A stretch of 64,000 nucleotides of DNA from an uncultured Muribaculaceae bacterium (GCA_910586895.1 CAJUIW010000009.1:33096-97095), one strand, 5' to 3'; shown: positions 1 through 8,776, numbered from the stretch's first letter. Notes: generated by a model from the letters alone, not told the origin. Numbers and translations are program-made.

Positions 1-231
1 GCCATTGTGATTGCCATTGTGGTTGCCGTTCTGGTTGCCTCCACCGGGACGCAATCCGTTGTGCTTGTTATCTGATGATACTTTGTTTCCTGGACGTCTA
101 TTGCCACGTGAGCCATTTTCCACTTTGCTGCGGTCACGTACACCGCCACGCTGTCCTTGTGCTGACACCTCTGCTATTGGCGATGCGATCATGGCTAACG
201 CCATCATAGCACTAATCATAATTTTCTTCAT
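1..231 (-). CDS. Secreted Gly/Asn/His-rich protein, 3' part missing
   Basis: Partial gene that runs off the left edge; 77 codons are visible with no stop. The start ATG lies at 229-231. The first ~25 residues form a signal peptide (MKKIMISAMMALAMIASP, then a VSAQ-type cleavage site). The exported part is basic and low in complexity (RGGVRDRSK, RGNRRPGNK) and enters an NGNHNG repeat at the edge. I do not recognise a family. The opposite strand is also open here, but only as a mirror of this reading frame, and it lacks a sensible protein character. The gene is divergent from pyrE. The call of a real secreted protein is fairly sure; its function is unknown. Confidence 0.75.
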   Translation of the reverse strand, partial: MKKIMISAMMALAMIASPIAEVSAQGQRGGVRDRSKVENGSRGNRRPGNKVSSDNKHNGLRPGGGNQNGNHNGNHNG

Positions 232-301
232 GGCTACTTAATTTTTATACATTATTTTATCATATGACGGAAAAGAGGAGCAAAAGTTTACTTGCAGGGT
301 G

Positions 302-331
302 CAAATTTAAGAATTTGTAACTATATTGAAA
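302..331 (-). promoter_or_regulatory. Bacteroidota-type promoter for the left-edge secreted gene
   Basis: On the minus strand a perfect TAAATTTG (-7 type, 302-309) is preceded 18 bases upstream by TTTC (328-331), close to the TTTG -33 box. It would give a leader of about 65 nt for the secreted gene. Inferred from motif and spacing only. Confidence 0.5.
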
Positions 332-342
332 TATTAATTTTA

Positions 343-372
343 TTGTCATTTTAAGCGCATTCGTTAACTTTG
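343..372 (+). promoter_or_regulatory. Promoter of the pyrE operon
   Basis: TTG at 343-345, a 19-base spacer and TAACTTTG at 365-372 match the Bacteroidota -33/-7 consensus. Transcription would start near 379, leaving a leader of about 80 nt before the pyrE ATG. Confidence 0.7.
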
Positions 373-460
373 CAAAATAATAATGGCCGGTTTGTGCACT
401 CACCACACGGCAAAACATGAACCAGGCCACAGTATATAATTTTATTTCATTTCTACATCC

Positions 461-1099
461 ATGAAGCAAATCGACCGTCTTTTAGCAGAGAAATTACTGA
501 AAATCAGCGCAATAAAATTACAACCTGAGCTTCCGTTCACATGGGCGTCAGGATGGAATTCACCTATATATACTGACAATCGCAAGACATTGTCATATCC
601 CGACATACGCAGCTTCATCAAAGTAGAGATGTGCCGTATGATTCTTGAGAATTTCGACATGCCCGATGCAATAGCCGGAGTAGCCACCGGAGCCATTGCT
701 ATGGGTGCACTCGTCGCTGACACTCTCGGACTCCCCTACGTATACGTACGCTCTACCCCCAAGGATCACGGCCTTGAAAATCTGATTGAAGGCAACCTGA
801 AGCCCGGTCAGAAAGTGGTGGTAATCGAGGACCTCATCTCTACCGGCGGAAGCAGCCTCAAGGCTGTCGAGGCTATCCGTGCCGCAGGCTGTGAGGTTGT
901 AGGTATGGCCGCCATATTCACCTATGGATTCCCGATTGCAGAGAAGCGTTTCAGCGATGCTGCGGTCAACATCATAACATTAAGCAACTATAATTCAATG
1001 CTCGAAGCAGCCCTTGCCACAAACTATATCCGCGAAGAGGATCTTGCCACTCTCAAAGAATGGCGCAGAGATCCGGCCAACTGGGCTCCGGGCAAATAA
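461..1099 (+). CDS. pyrE: Orotate phosphoribosyltransferase
   Basis: Makes orotidine 5'-monophosphate from orotate and PRPP in de novo pyrimidine synthesis; cytosolic. The 212-residue length is normal for the family. The PRPP-binding motif VVVIEDLISTGGSS is at residues 119-132, and the flexible-loop KDHG at 101-104 is the catalytic lysine region. The ATG at 461 gives the expected N-terminus. It leads a run of closely spaced genes (SRPBCC protein 14 bases on, then a lipoprotein that overlaps it), so the three are probably one transcript. Confidence 0.96.
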   Translation: MKQIDRLLAEKLLKISAIKLQPELPFTWASGWNSPIYTDNRKTLSYPDIRSFIKVEMCRMILENFDMPDAIAGVATGAIAMGALVADTLGLPYVYVRSTPKDHGLENLIEGNLKPGQKVVVIEDLISTGGSSLKAVEAIRAAGCEVVGMAAIFTYGFPIAEKRFSDAAVNIITLSNYNSMLEAALATNYIREEDLATLKEWRRDPANWAPGK

Positions 1100-1113
1100 T
1101 AACCCTCTAAGAA

Positions 1114-1533
1114 ATGTCAATCTACAAAGGTAAACCGGCTGAAGTAAATCAGCCCATAGAACAGGTATATAGCAAAATCAGTAATATCGGCGCATATCAG
1201 GACAAGCTTGAGTCGCTTCCGGCAGAAGCCCGTGAAAAGCTCGGCGATGTCCGCTTCACCGATGACGCCATTATAATAAACACAGCTCCGGTAGGTGAGA
1301 TATGCTTCGCCGTAACCGAACGCCACGAACCGAATCTGGTGCGCCTTGCCGCAAAGCAGAGCCCGGTTCCGTTCGGAATAGCCATTCACCTTGAAGCTAC
1401 CTCACCTGAGGCCACACGCATATCATCGGAAATCGATGTCGACATACCGGCTATGCTCCGCCCCATGGTAGGCGGAAAGCTTCAGGAAGCCGCTGACAAG
1501 TTCAGCGAACTGATAACCGTGTTCTTTGCATGA
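1114..1533 (+). CDS. SRPBCC-fold protein
   Basis: A 139-residue cytosolic protein of the START/Bet v1-like (SRPBCC) type, a fold that makes a deep hydrophobic ligand pocket. The evidence is its length, the N-terminal pattern typical of polyketide-cyclase-like proteins (residues 1-35: substrate-cavity strand, then a helix with VYSKISNIGAYQ) and the long C-terminal helix (LQEAADKFSELI). The ligand is unknown. It follows pyrE by 14 bases and its stop overlaps the next start (ATGA at 1530-1533), which suggests coupled translation. Known as a pyrE neighbour in related Bacteroidales from memory; I could not check this. Confidence 0.7.
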   Translation: MSIYKGKPAEVNQPIEQVYSKISNIGAYQDKLESLPAEAREKLGDVRFTDDAIIINTAPVGEICFAVTERHEPNLVRLAAKQSPVPFGIAIHLEATSPEATRISSEIDVDIPAMLRPMVGGKLQEAADKFSELITVFFA

Positions 1534-2030
1534 TAAAACGTATATTACCCGGGGTGCTGGCAATATTGGCCGGCACCCCGTCATTAATATCCTGCCATAC
1601 TGTTGACGATGACCGCATACCTCCTGTTCCGGTTGAGATATCCTTTGTCACCTCCGGAATATGGGAAAAATATGGAGTGGGGGGTGCGACGGACTACGAG
1701 TATTTCATAAAAGATTCACGCCAACCAGCCGGATTCCCCTACACCGCCCTTTCACAGACAGGCTTTGGAGGAGTAGTGATAGTAGGCGACTATCTCGGCG
1801 AACTTCAGGCTTATGACATGGCATGCCCCGTAGAGCTGAAACGCGACATACGCATCGCCGTTGACCGTGAAACCAATGTGGCGGTATGCAAGAAATGCGG
1901 TAGCACCTACGATATATTCCGCTACGGAGCTCCGCTCTCTGGCGAAGCCTCGCAGAAAGGATATGCTCTGAAACGCTACAATGTGCTCAAGCCCGGTCCA
2001 TCGGGTGAGTATGTGTTGGTACGCAGGTAA
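1530..2030 (+). CDS. Rieske-like lipoprotein with altered cluster ligands
   Basis: 166 residues. A type II signal peptide ends in the lipobox LISC (Cys22), so the protein is anchored in the envelope. The C-terminal half (about 75-166) has the layout of a Rieske iron-sulfur domain: GGVVIVGDYLGELQAYDMACP, then CKKCGSTYD and a GxPLxGxA segment before a final strand. In a true Rieske domain the ligands are CxH and CxxH; here they read Cys99-Pro-Val and Cys120-x-x-Cys123, so both histidines are missing. It therefore cannot bind a standard Rieske cluster by these residues; it may bind another metal through three cysteines, or have lost the metal. Overlaps the SRPBCC gene by 4 bases. Confidence 0.6.
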   Translation: MIKRILPGVLAILAGTPSLISCHTVDDDRIPPVPVEISFVTSGIWEKYGVGGATDYEYFIKDSRQPAGFPYTALSQTGFGGVVIVGDYLGELQAYDMACPVELKRDIRIAVDRETNVAVCKKCGSTYDIFRYGAPLSGEASQKGYALKRYNVLKPGPSGEYVLVRR

Positions 2031-2046
2031 TTTTTTTGTAACTTTG
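2016..2046 (+). promoter_or_regulatory. Promoter of pheS
   Basis: TTG at 2016-2018, a 20-base spacer and a perfect TAACTTTG at 2039-2046. It lies partly inside the end of the preceding lipoprotein gene and would give pheS a leader of about 14 nt. Confidence 0.65.
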
Positions 2047-2066
2047 ACGGCTCAAACGTTCGAACA

Positions 2067-3086
2067 ATGATTGAAAAGATAAATCTTCTTAAAGCAGAGA
2101 TTGAATCTCTGACAGCATCCACTCCTGAAGAGGTGGAGGCACTGCGAATTAAATATCTCAGCAAGAAAGGCTCGGTGTCACTGCTTTTCAATGACTTCCG
2201 CACTGTTCCCGCAGAGGAAAAGCGCATGATTGGCCAGGCGCTCAACGAACTTAAAAACTTTGCCACAGACAAAATCAATGGCCTGCGCGAGTCGCTTGAC
2301 AGCGTGGAGAATATCGATCCGACACTTGATCTGACCCGTACTGCGGCTCCCCTTCCTCTCGGTTCACGTCATCCGCTGTCAATAGTACGCGGCGAAATCA
2401 TATCCATCTTCTCACGCCTCGGATTCACCGTAGCCGAAGGACCTGAGATAGAGGATGACTGGCATGTATTTTCATCGCTTAACTTCGCTGCTGACCATCC
2501 CGCACGCGACATGCAGGACACCTTCTTTATACAGCGCAATCCTGACGTTCTGCTCCGTACCCACACATCGTCAGTACAGAGTCGTGTCATGGAGCACACC
2601 CAGCCACCTATCCGCATCATCTGCCCCGGACGCGTTTACCGCAACGAAGCGATATCGGCCCGTGCCCACTGCTTCTTCCATCAGGTAGAGGCTCTTTACG
2701 TGGATGAAAACGTATCGTTCGCCGACCTCAAGCAGACACTTCTCTACTTTGCCCGTGAAATGTTCGGACCGCAGACAAGCATCCGCCTGCGCCCCAGCTA
2801 CTTCCCCTTCACCGAGCCATCGGCTGAAATGGATATATCCTGCAATCTTTGCGGCGGTAAGGGATGTTCGTTCTGCAAGCACACAGGATGGGTGGAAATT
2901 CTTGGCTGCGGCATGGTGGATCCCAACGTGCTTGACGCTTGTGGCATTGACTCACGCCGTTATAGCGGATTTGCCCTTGGCATGGGCGTTGAACGCATCA
3001 CCAACCTGAAATACCAGGTGAAGGACCTCCGCATGTTCTCGGAAAATGACCGTCGCTTCCTCGAAGAATTCCAGAGCGCACGCTAA
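2067..3086 (+). CDS. pheS: Phenylalanine-tRNA ligase, alpha subunit
   Basis: Class II aminoacyl-tRNA synthetase subunit that charges tRNA-Phe together with PheT (not in this window). 339 residues, normal length. An N-terminal coiled-coil arm (about 1-80) is followed by the catalytic core: motif 2 around FFHQVEALYVDE (203-214) and motif 3 GFALGMGVERI (301-311). A CxxC-x4-CxxC cluster (Cys259, 262, 267, 270) precedes HTGWVEILGCGMV; as I recall this is normal for Bacteroidota PheS and looks like a zinc knuckle. Own promoter just upstream; nth follows after 9 bases. Confidence 0.96.
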   Translation: MIEKINLLKAEIESLTASTPEEVEALRIKYLSKKGSVSLLFNDFRTVPAEEKRMIGQALNELKNFATDKINGLRESLDSVENIDPTLDLTRTAAPLPLGSRHPLSIVRGEIISIFSRLGFTVAEGPEIEDDWHVFSSLNFAADHPARDMQDTFFIQRNPDVLLRTHTSSVQSRVMEHTQPPIRIICPGRVYRNEAISARAHCFFHQVEALYVDENVSFADLKQTLLYFAREMFGPQTSIRLRPSYFPFTEPSAEMDISCNLCGGKGCSFCKHTGWVEILGCGMVDPNVLDACGIDSRRYSGFALGMGVERITNLKYQVKDLRMFSENDRRFLEEFQSAR

Positions 3087-3095
3087 CAGACAGCA

Positions 3096-3731
3096 ATGAC
3101 CACTGAAGAGCGTTACCGACGTACCATTGAATGGTTTCAGTTGACCCAGCCGGCACCGGTCACCGAGCTGCACTATCAGAACCCCTATCAGCTTCTGGTG
3201 GCGGTGATATTGTCAGCTCAATGTACCGACAAGCGGATCAATATGGTGACGCCTGCCCTTTTCGAGGCATACCCGACACCTGAGGCCATGGCATCAGCCA
3301 CGCCCGACGATATATTCCCATATATCAAATCGGTGTCCTACCCTAACAATAAAGCGAAGAATCTTGCCGGAATGGCCCGTGCGCTCGTCAACGAATTTGG
3401 CGGCCAGGTGCCATCCGACATAGATTCGCTTATCACAATACCAGGCGTTGGCCGCAAGACTGCCAATGTGATACTCTCGGTAGTGTTCGACAAAGCAGCT
3501 ATGGCTGTCGACACACATGTGTTCAGAGTAAGCGAGCGCATCGGGCTGACCACAGACAGCCGCACCCCGTTGCAGACGGAACGTGAGCTTGTGAGTCATA
3601 TCCCGGAAGAGCTTATCGCCCGGGCCCATCACTGGCTGATATTGCACGGCCGATATATATGCAAGGCGCGCCGACCCGACTGCCTCAACTGCGGCCTGAC
3701 GGAAGTATGCCGCTACTATTCCAAGCAATAG
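3096..3731 (+). CDS. nth: Endonuclease III (base-excision DNA glycosylase/AP lyase)
   Basis: Removes oxidised pyrimidines and cuts at abasic sites in base-excision repair. 211 residues. The helix-hairpin-helix is at 113-125 (ITIPGVGRKTANV) with the catalytic Lys121 and Asp139 (AVDTHVFR). The four C-terminal cysteines Cys189, Cys196, Cys199 and Cys205 fit the C-x6-C-x2-C-x5-C [4Fe-4S] site, so the enzyme looks complete. Sits 9 bases after pheS and 11 bases before a GtrA gene. Confidence 0.95.
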   Translation: MTTEERYRRTIEWFQLTQPAPVTELHYQNPYQLLVAVILSAQCTDKRINMVTPALFEAYPTPEAMASATPDDIFPYIKSVSYPNNKAKNLAGMARALVNEFGGQVPSDIDSLITIPGVGRKTANVILSVVFDKAAMAVDTHVFRVSERIGLTTDSRTPLQTERELVSHIPEELIARAHHWLILHGRYICKARRPDCLNCGLTEVCRYYSKQ

Positions 3732-3742
3732 CCGCTACAAAC

Positions 3743-4180
3743 ATGAAGAGAATATCACGCCATCATATCGACACAGCCCTGCAGTTCAGCCGCTATGCTG
3801 CAGTGGGCATGATGAATACGCTTCTCACTCTCGGCATTATATTCATATGCAAGGGACTGTTTCATGTCAATCCATGGATTTCAAACGCGGCAGGTTATGT
3901 GGCCGGATTCATAAACTCCTTTATATGGAACAAGCTGTGGGTTTTCCGCTCACATAACAATATGATGCGCGAAGCCCTGAAATTTTGCATAGGGTTTGGA
4001 ATATGCTACGTTCTGCAGTTTGCCGTGACGTGGACACTCACCGAGCTGACACCCCTGCAGGATATGTCATGGCAGCTCCCGGGATTCCTGCTCAGCGGCT
4101 ACGCAGTTGCCACACTCATAGGCATGATGGTATATACCGGAGCCAACTTCATATTCAACCGCATGGTCACATTCCGATGA
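3743..4180 (+). CDS. GtrA-family membrane protein
   Basis: 145 residues with four predicted membrane helices, the size and pattern of the GtrA family, which in known members helps move polyprenyl-linked sugars across the inner membrane. Family-type features are the opening FSRYAAVGMMNTLL, FINSFIWNKLWVFR after the second helix, and the end NFIFNRMVTFR. I chose the ATG at 3743 (MKRISRHH): it lies just after the nth stop and begins at the family's usual N-terminus, whereas an upstream frame start would lie inside nth. Its stop overlaps the tilS start (ATGA). Confidence 0.85.
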   Translation: MKRISRHHIDTALQFSRYAAVGMMNTLLTLGIIFICKGLFHVNPWISNAAGYVAGFINSFIWNKLWVFRSHNNMMREALKFCIGFGICYVLQFAVTWTLTELTPLQDMSWQLPGFLLSGYAVATLIGMMVYTGANFIFNRMVTFR

Positions 4181-5481
4181 ACCGCCACCCGTTTGAACTC
4201 AGCATCGAGCAGTCAATTGCAGCCAATCATCTCCTTGATCCCACATCTGACAAGCCTGTAATTGCCACACTTAGCGGAGGGGCCGACTCGGTGGCCCTGC
4301 TTGCTGCACTTACTGCATTGGGCTACCGGTGTGTGGCCGCTCACTGCAATTTTCATCTGCGCGGCGAAGAGAGCATGCGCGATGAGCACCATGCGCGTAT
4401 GATAGCCCAAAGTCTGGGTGCCGATTTCCATCTGAAGGATTTCGATGTACATGCATATCGGACCGAAAACGGCGGTTCGATAGAGATGATATGCCGGCAG
4501 CTGCGCTACGAATGGTTTGAAGAACTGAAATCGACAACAGACGCACAGGCCATAGCCGTGGCCCATCATTCGGACGACAATATCGAGACTTTTTTCCTCA
4601 ATCTGCTGCGGGGCACCTCCCTGCACGGGCTATCAGGAATGGCACCGCGCAATGATACTGGCATAGTGCGCCCTATGCTCGCTACATCGCGCACTGACGT
4701 TGAACAGTATCTTGCTTACCGGGGCATTCCCTTCATCACTGACAGTACGAACCTGACAAATGACTATAAGCGCAATAAAATCAGAAATCTGATTCTACCT
4801 GCTATCAACAACGAATTTCCGGGCGCCTCAAATGCCATAGCTGCAACATTGCGCCATCTGCAGGCCAACGAAGCGCTGTACAACGCGCTTATAAACGAAA
4901 AAATGGAGGGCTACAACTCAGAGGAGGGCATCAACATAAGCCGTCTGACGAAGGAGCAGAACGACAAAGCCGCACTCCTGCTTTTCGAATATCTGAAGCC
5001 GATGGGGCTATCCTACTCTCAGGCTGAGTCAATATGCTCGGCTGCGGCTCTTTCCGGGCAGAAGTATGTCACACCGGAAGCAACATTCATTCTTGACCAT
5101 GGCATGCTCCGCCGTGCCTCCCAAGAGGAAAAGGTATCGGACAGCGATATCGAGATGTCAATAATCCCACGCGAAGAGTTCCAGCCGGTACGTGACGGAA
5201 GCGAAGCTTATTTCGACATATCAGTACTTGATGGCGCACCACTCACGGTCCGTCCATGGCAGAAAGGCGACCGTATCAAACCATACGGTATGCGCGGGTC
5301 AAAAAAAGTAAGCGATATCTTTACCGATGCCAAAGTACCGGTCGACCGCAAATCCGGCATACCGATAGTGACGAAAGACGACCGGATATTATGGGTAGCA
5401 GGGCTACGCGCTTCATCGCACTACCCGGTGACGGATGCAACCCGCCGGATTGTGGTGTTGAAAATTCGCAAACAGAGTTAG
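4177..5481 (+). CDS. tilS: tRNA(Ile)-lysidine synthase
   Basis: Modifies the wobble cytidine of tRNA-Ile(CAU) to lysidine, changing both amino-acid identity and codon reading; essential in most bacteria. 434 residues from the ATG at 4177, which overlaps the GtrA stop by 4 bases. The N-type ATP pyrophosphatase P-loop SGGADS is at residues 33-38, followed by HCNFHLRGEES and, later, HHSDDNIETFFLNLLRG, hallmarks of TilS. The C-terminal domain (about 340-434) includes LTVRPWQKGDRIKPYG, the usual substrate-binding end. Confidence 0.94.
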   Translation: MNRHPFELSIEQSIAANHLLDPTSDKPVIATLSGGADSVALLAALTALGYRCVAAHCNFHLRGEESMRDEHHARMIAQSLGADFHLKDFDVHAYRTENGGSIEMICRQLRYEWFEELKSTTDAQAIAVAHHSDDNIETFFLNLLRGTSLHGLSGMAPRNDTGIVRPMLATSRTDVEQYLAYRGIPFITDSTNLTNDYKRNKIRNLILPAINNEFPGASNAIAATLRHLQANEALYNALINEKMEGYNSEEGINISRLTKEQNDKAALLLFEYLKPMGLSYSQAESICSAAALSGQKYVTPEATFILDHGMLRRASQEEKVSDSDIEMSIIPREEFQPVRDGSEAYFDISVLDGAPLTVRPWQKGDRIKPYGMRGSKKVSDIFTDAKVPVDRKSGIPIVTKDDRILWVAGLRASSHYPVTDATRRIVVLKIRKQS

Positions 5482-5504
5482 GCGTTTTTTTATTTTTTTC
5501 GCAA

Positions 5505-5533
5505 TTGGCTTCAGATTATTGTTGCTAAATTTG
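5505..5533 (+). promoter_or_regulatory. Promoter of tdk, start codon almost at the transcription start
   Basis: TTG (5505-5507), 18-base spacer, TAAATTTG (5526-5533). Only five bases separate the -7 box from the ATG at 5539, so the mRNA should start at or next to the start codon. Just upstream is a T-rich run (5485-5499) after tilS with no strong hairpin. Confidence 0.65.
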
Positions 5534-5538
5534 CATTC

Positions 5539-6180
5539 ATGAACCGCAAAGGCAAACTCTACTTCCGATATGGCACCATGGGCTCGGCAAAAACCGCCCT
5601 GCTACTTACCCAGGCTTACAACTTTGAAGAGCGTGGACTCAATTACGTATGCTTCAAACCGGCTGTCGATACCCGCGAAGGCAGCAATGTCATACGCTCA
5701 CGCATAGGAATCGAGCGGCAGTGCTACCTGATAGAGGGTGACACCAACATATATCGCCTGGCAGAACGTATACTGCAGTCATCTGACAGCATAATCGACT
5801 GGATTCTTGTTGACGAGGCGCAGTTTCTCACCTCGGCGCAGGTTGATGAGCTTGCCCGTATAGTAGACGATTTCGGAGCCAATGTGGTATGCTATGGACT
5901 CCGCACCGACTTCCGCAGCCACCTTTTCGAGGGCTCACGCCGCCTGTTTGAGATAGCCGACACCATCGACGAAATAAAATCTACCTGCACTTGCGGACGC
6001 AAAACCATCATAAACGCCCGTATTGACGCCGAAGGAAATATAGTGGACGAAGGAAATCAGGTGGAGATTGGAGGCGATGACAGATACATAGCCGTATGCC
6101 GCAACTGCTGGCGTCATCGCCGTATTGAATCTACAGGACGCCTTCCTCTTAATTTTGAAGAATTAGAAATACTCACATGA
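5539..6180 (+). CDS. tdk: Thymidine kinase (type II)
   Basis: Phosphorylates thymidine in the salvage pathway. 213 residues, family length. The P-loop is GTMGSAKT (12-19), a recognised variant of the more common GxMxSGKT. The catalytic glutamate lies in VDEAQFL (~92-98). The zinc-binding lobe is CTCGRK plus a CRNC pair near the C-terminus, and the lasso loop lies between them. Ends in an ATGA overlap with the DUF3108 gene. Confidence 0.93.
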   Translation: MNRKGKLYFRYGTMGSAKTALLLTQAYNFEERGLNYVCFKPAVDTREGSNVIRSRIGIERQCYLIEGDTNIYRLAERILQSSDSIIDWILVDEAQFLTSAQVDELARIVDDFGANVVCYGLRTDFRSHLFEGSRRLFEIADTIDEIKSTCTCGRKTIINARIDAEGNIVDEGNQVEIGGDDRYIAVCRNCWRHRRIESTGRLPLNFEELEILT

Positions 6181-6947
6181 CCCGATTACACCGTATAATA
6201 CCCTTTCTGCTGAGCATCCTAATGGCATGCACGGCAGTATGTGCATCAGCATTCTCCCCCTCTAACGAAACCCTTAATTACAAAGTGATGTACAAATGGG
6301 GGCTTATACACAAGCAAGCCGGGACAGCCACTATCACCCTTCGTCCGGGAGGCGCCGGGTATAAAGCAGTGGCAACTGCCAAATCAGCACCATGGGCCGA
6401 CAAGATATACCGTCTGCGCGACACACTGCGCACCGAGATGAAACACACTTTCGCTCCGGTAAAGTATGAACGGATAGCGCATGAAGATGGAAAATTCTCA
6501 CATGATCTGCTCACCTTCACCCAATCAGGACAGACGGTAAAGGCACATTGCCAGCGCTGGCGGAAAAAGAAATCCGAGCAATCGGCCAACTATGCCACCA
6601 CTGACCTTTCGGCCTCCGGCATGACTCTGGACATATTCAGCTCATTCTACTATCTGCGGGCACTACCATTTCCGACAATGAACCCGGGCACTACCAAGCG
6701 GGTGAATATCTTCTCCGGGAAGAAAAAAGAGCTGCTTACATTCACATATGCCGGCATCACCACGCTGAAAATCAACGGAAAGGAATATCAGACATATAAG
6801 GTTACTTTCACCTTTACCTCCGACGGCAAGAAGCAGACATCGGACCCGATTGAAGCCTGGGTATCCACCGAACCGTCACGTATACCGCTGAAACTCATAG
6901 GAAAACTTAAAATAGGACAAGTTCAATGTATCTATACAGGATTATGA
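6177..6947 (+). CDS. DUF3108-domain exported protein
   Basis: 256 residues with an N-terminal signal peptide (about 1-25, ending near CASAFS). The mature protein matches the DUF3108 pattern: LNYKVMYKWGLIHKQAGTAT at the start, a middle part with ASGMTLDIFSSFYYLR, and a C-terminal ESxx-like stretch with SDPIEAWVSTEPSRIPLKL. Members are periplasmic beta-rich proteins of unknown role. Coupled by ATGA to tdk upstream and by ATGA to the nucleotidase downstream, so the three genes form one operon. I can offer no function. Confidence 0.82.
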   Translation: MTRLHRIIPFLLSILMACTAVCASAFSPSNETLNYKVMYKWGLIHKQAGTATITLRPGGAGYKAVATAKSAPWADKIYRLRDTLRTEMKHTFAPVKYERIAHEDGKFSHDLLTFTQSGQTVKAHCQRWRKKKSEQSANYATTDLSASGMTLDIFSSFYYLRALPFPTMNPGTTKRVNIFSGKKKELLTFTYAGITTLKINGKEYQTYKVTFTFTSDGKKQTSDPIEAWVSTEPSRIPLKLIGKLKIGQVQCIYTGL

Positions 6948-8722
6948 AAAAGAAATTAGCTTATCTGCTTACATTCATCACCTTGACTATGCCCACATTT
7001 GCTGCCGAGAAACATGACGCCCCGCGTACCACGAATCTGAAGATTGTGGCTACTACGGATGTTCACGGCAATTTTTTCCCTTATAACTTCATAACCCGCA
7101 AACCCTGGGAGGGAAGCATGGCCCGGGTAGCCACTTACGTTGATTCTCTACGCCGCACCGAGGGCGACGAAGCTGTGATTCTGCTCGACAACGGCGATAT
7201 CCTGCAGGGACAGCCCACAGTGTATTATTACAACTATATCGACACGACATCATCGCACATTGCTGACGATATATACCGTTTTCTCCGCTATGATGCCGCA
7301 ACGATAGGCAATCATGACGTGGAAACCGGCCATGCCGTATATGACCGCTGGCGTGCGGAATCGCCTGTTCCGATCATGGGTGCTAATGTAATTGACACAA
7401 AAACCGGAGAGCCGTATCTGAAACCATATACCGTTATTGAACGTAAGGGTGTCCGTATCGCCGTGCTCGGACTGCTTACTCCGGCCATTCCCGCATGGCT
7501 CCCCGAAAATCTGTGGAGCGGGCTGCGCTTTGACGATATGGTGGAGACAGCACGCAAATGGATTCCAATAATACGTAGTAAGGAGCATCCTGATTTCATC
7601 GTCGGTCTTTTCCATTCAGGTGCCGATGCCTCACGTACCACTGACGGCATGATGGAAAATGCCTCGGTCTATGTAGCTGAAAACGTACCCGGACTTGACG
7701 CGGTATTCTTCGGCCATGACCACCGCCAGCATCTCTCTACGGTAAAATCGCCCGAGGGTGGAAAAGTCACTCTGCTCAATCCGGCCAACAATGCACGTGC
7801 GGTAGCAGTTGCTGATCTGTCCGTGACACGTGACAGTCAGGGACGCATAGTGGAGAAATCAATCAAAGGTCATATCGATGACGTCACCCATCTGCAACCC
7901 GACGCACGCTATATGCAGCAGTTCAGCAAACAGCGTGAAGAGGTGGCCAAGTTCGTTGATCGCCGTATAGGCGAGGCCACCGATACACTGTCGACCCGCC
8001 CGGCATTCTTCGGACCTTCAGCTTTCATGCAGCTGCTCCACGACCTGCAGCTCGAAATTACCGGTGCCGACATATCGTTTGCCGCTCCGCTGTCATTTGA
8101 TGCCATGATCGCCTCAGGACCACTGACCGTAAGCGACATGTTCACCTTATATAAATATGAGAACATGCTTTACACCATGGAGCTTACCGGACAGGAGATA
8201 AAGGACTATCTGGAGAAATCATATGCCGTATGGACAGCACAGATTGATCCGGCCAATCCTGATGCTCATCTGCTCCTCTTCGGCTCCGATAATCCTACTC
8301 CTACGGATAACCGTCTGAAAAATCCATCATATAACTTTGATTCGGCCTACGGGATAAACTACACCGTTGACGTTACAAAACCTGAAGGCCACAAGATCAA
8401 CATCTCCTCCCTGAGCAATGGGGCTCCATTTGAGCTCGGCCGCAAGTATCGCGTAGCTGTAAATTCCTACCGTGGCAACGGAGGTGGCGATCTTATAACA
8501 AAGGGGGCCGGACTGACACGTGCCGAAATTCCATCAAGGATTGTAGCATCGACGGATAAAGATCTGCGTTACTATCTGCTCAAAGCCATAGAAAAGCATG
8601 GACGGGTGGCTCCACGTGTAGTCAACAACTGGAAATTCATACCTGAAGATATCGCCAACAAAGCAGCTTCCAGGGACAGCATACTGCTATTTGGGCCTGA
8701 TTCTGCAACAGAACAGAAATAA
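6944..8722 (+). CDS. Exported 5'-nucleotidase / metallophosphatase
   Basis: 592 residues. The ATG at 6944 (MKKKLAYLLT) was chosen because it starts a clear signal peptide and overlaps the previous stop as ATGA. The N-terminal calcineurin-like domain has TTDVHG (Asp39, His41), the IGNHDVE motif, LFHSGAD and FFGHDHRQH, all metal ligands of the UshA/YfkN type. The C-terminal 5'-nucleotidase domain (about 330-560) has the substrate segment NSYRGNGGGDL. It most likely hydrolyses extracellular nucleotides or 2',3'-cyclic nucleotides in the periplasm, which fits the neighbouring thymidine kinase. Confidence 0.9.
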   Translation: MKKKLAYLLTFITLTMPTFAAEKHDAPRTTNLKIVATTDVHGNFFPYNFITRKPWEGSMARVATYVDSLRRTEGDEAVILLDNGDILQGQPTVYYYNYIDTTSSHIADDIYRFLRYDAATIGNHDVETGHAVYDRWRAESPVPIMGANVIDTKTGEPYLKPYTVIERKGVRIAVLGLLTPAIPAWLPENLWSGLRFDDMVETARKWIPIIRSKEHPDFIVGLFHSGADASRTTDGMMENASVYVAENVPGLDAVFFGHDHRQHLSTVKSPEGGKVTLLNPANNARAVAVADLSVTRDSQGRIVEKSIKGHIDDVTHLQPDARYMQQFSKQREEVAKFVDRRIGEATDTLSTRPAFFGPSAFMQLLHDLQLEITGADISFAAPLSFDAMIASGPLTVSDMFTLYKYENMLYTMELTGQEIKDYLEKSYAVWTAQIDPANPDAHLLLFGSDNPTPTDNRLKNPSYNFDSAYGINYTVDVTKPEGHKINISSLSNGAPFELGRKYRVAVNSYRGNGGGDLITKGAGLTRAEIPSRIVASTDKDLRYYLLKAIEKHGRVAPRVVNNWKFIPEDIANKAASRDSILLFGPDSATEQK

Positions 8723-8728
8723 ATTCAT

Positions 8729-8736
8729 TATATTTG
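8729..8736 (+). promoter_or_regulatory. -7 box of the ECF sigma operon
   Basis: TATATTTG followed by CATA, 40 bases before the sigma-factor ATG. No good TTG lies at the expected distance upstream, so this may be a weak or activator-dependent promoter. Confidence 0.45.
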
Positions 8737-8776
8737 CATAGCATAACCATTTCACACCTAACAAACAGAACAATAC

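Noticed and set aside
11..241. Plus-strand open frame of 76 codons
   Set aside because: Mirror of the secreted gene on the minus strand, which has a proper signal peptide and its own promoter.
2259..2270. Frameshift or broken gene in pheS
   Set aside because: The frame is intact over 339 codons with all class II motifs.
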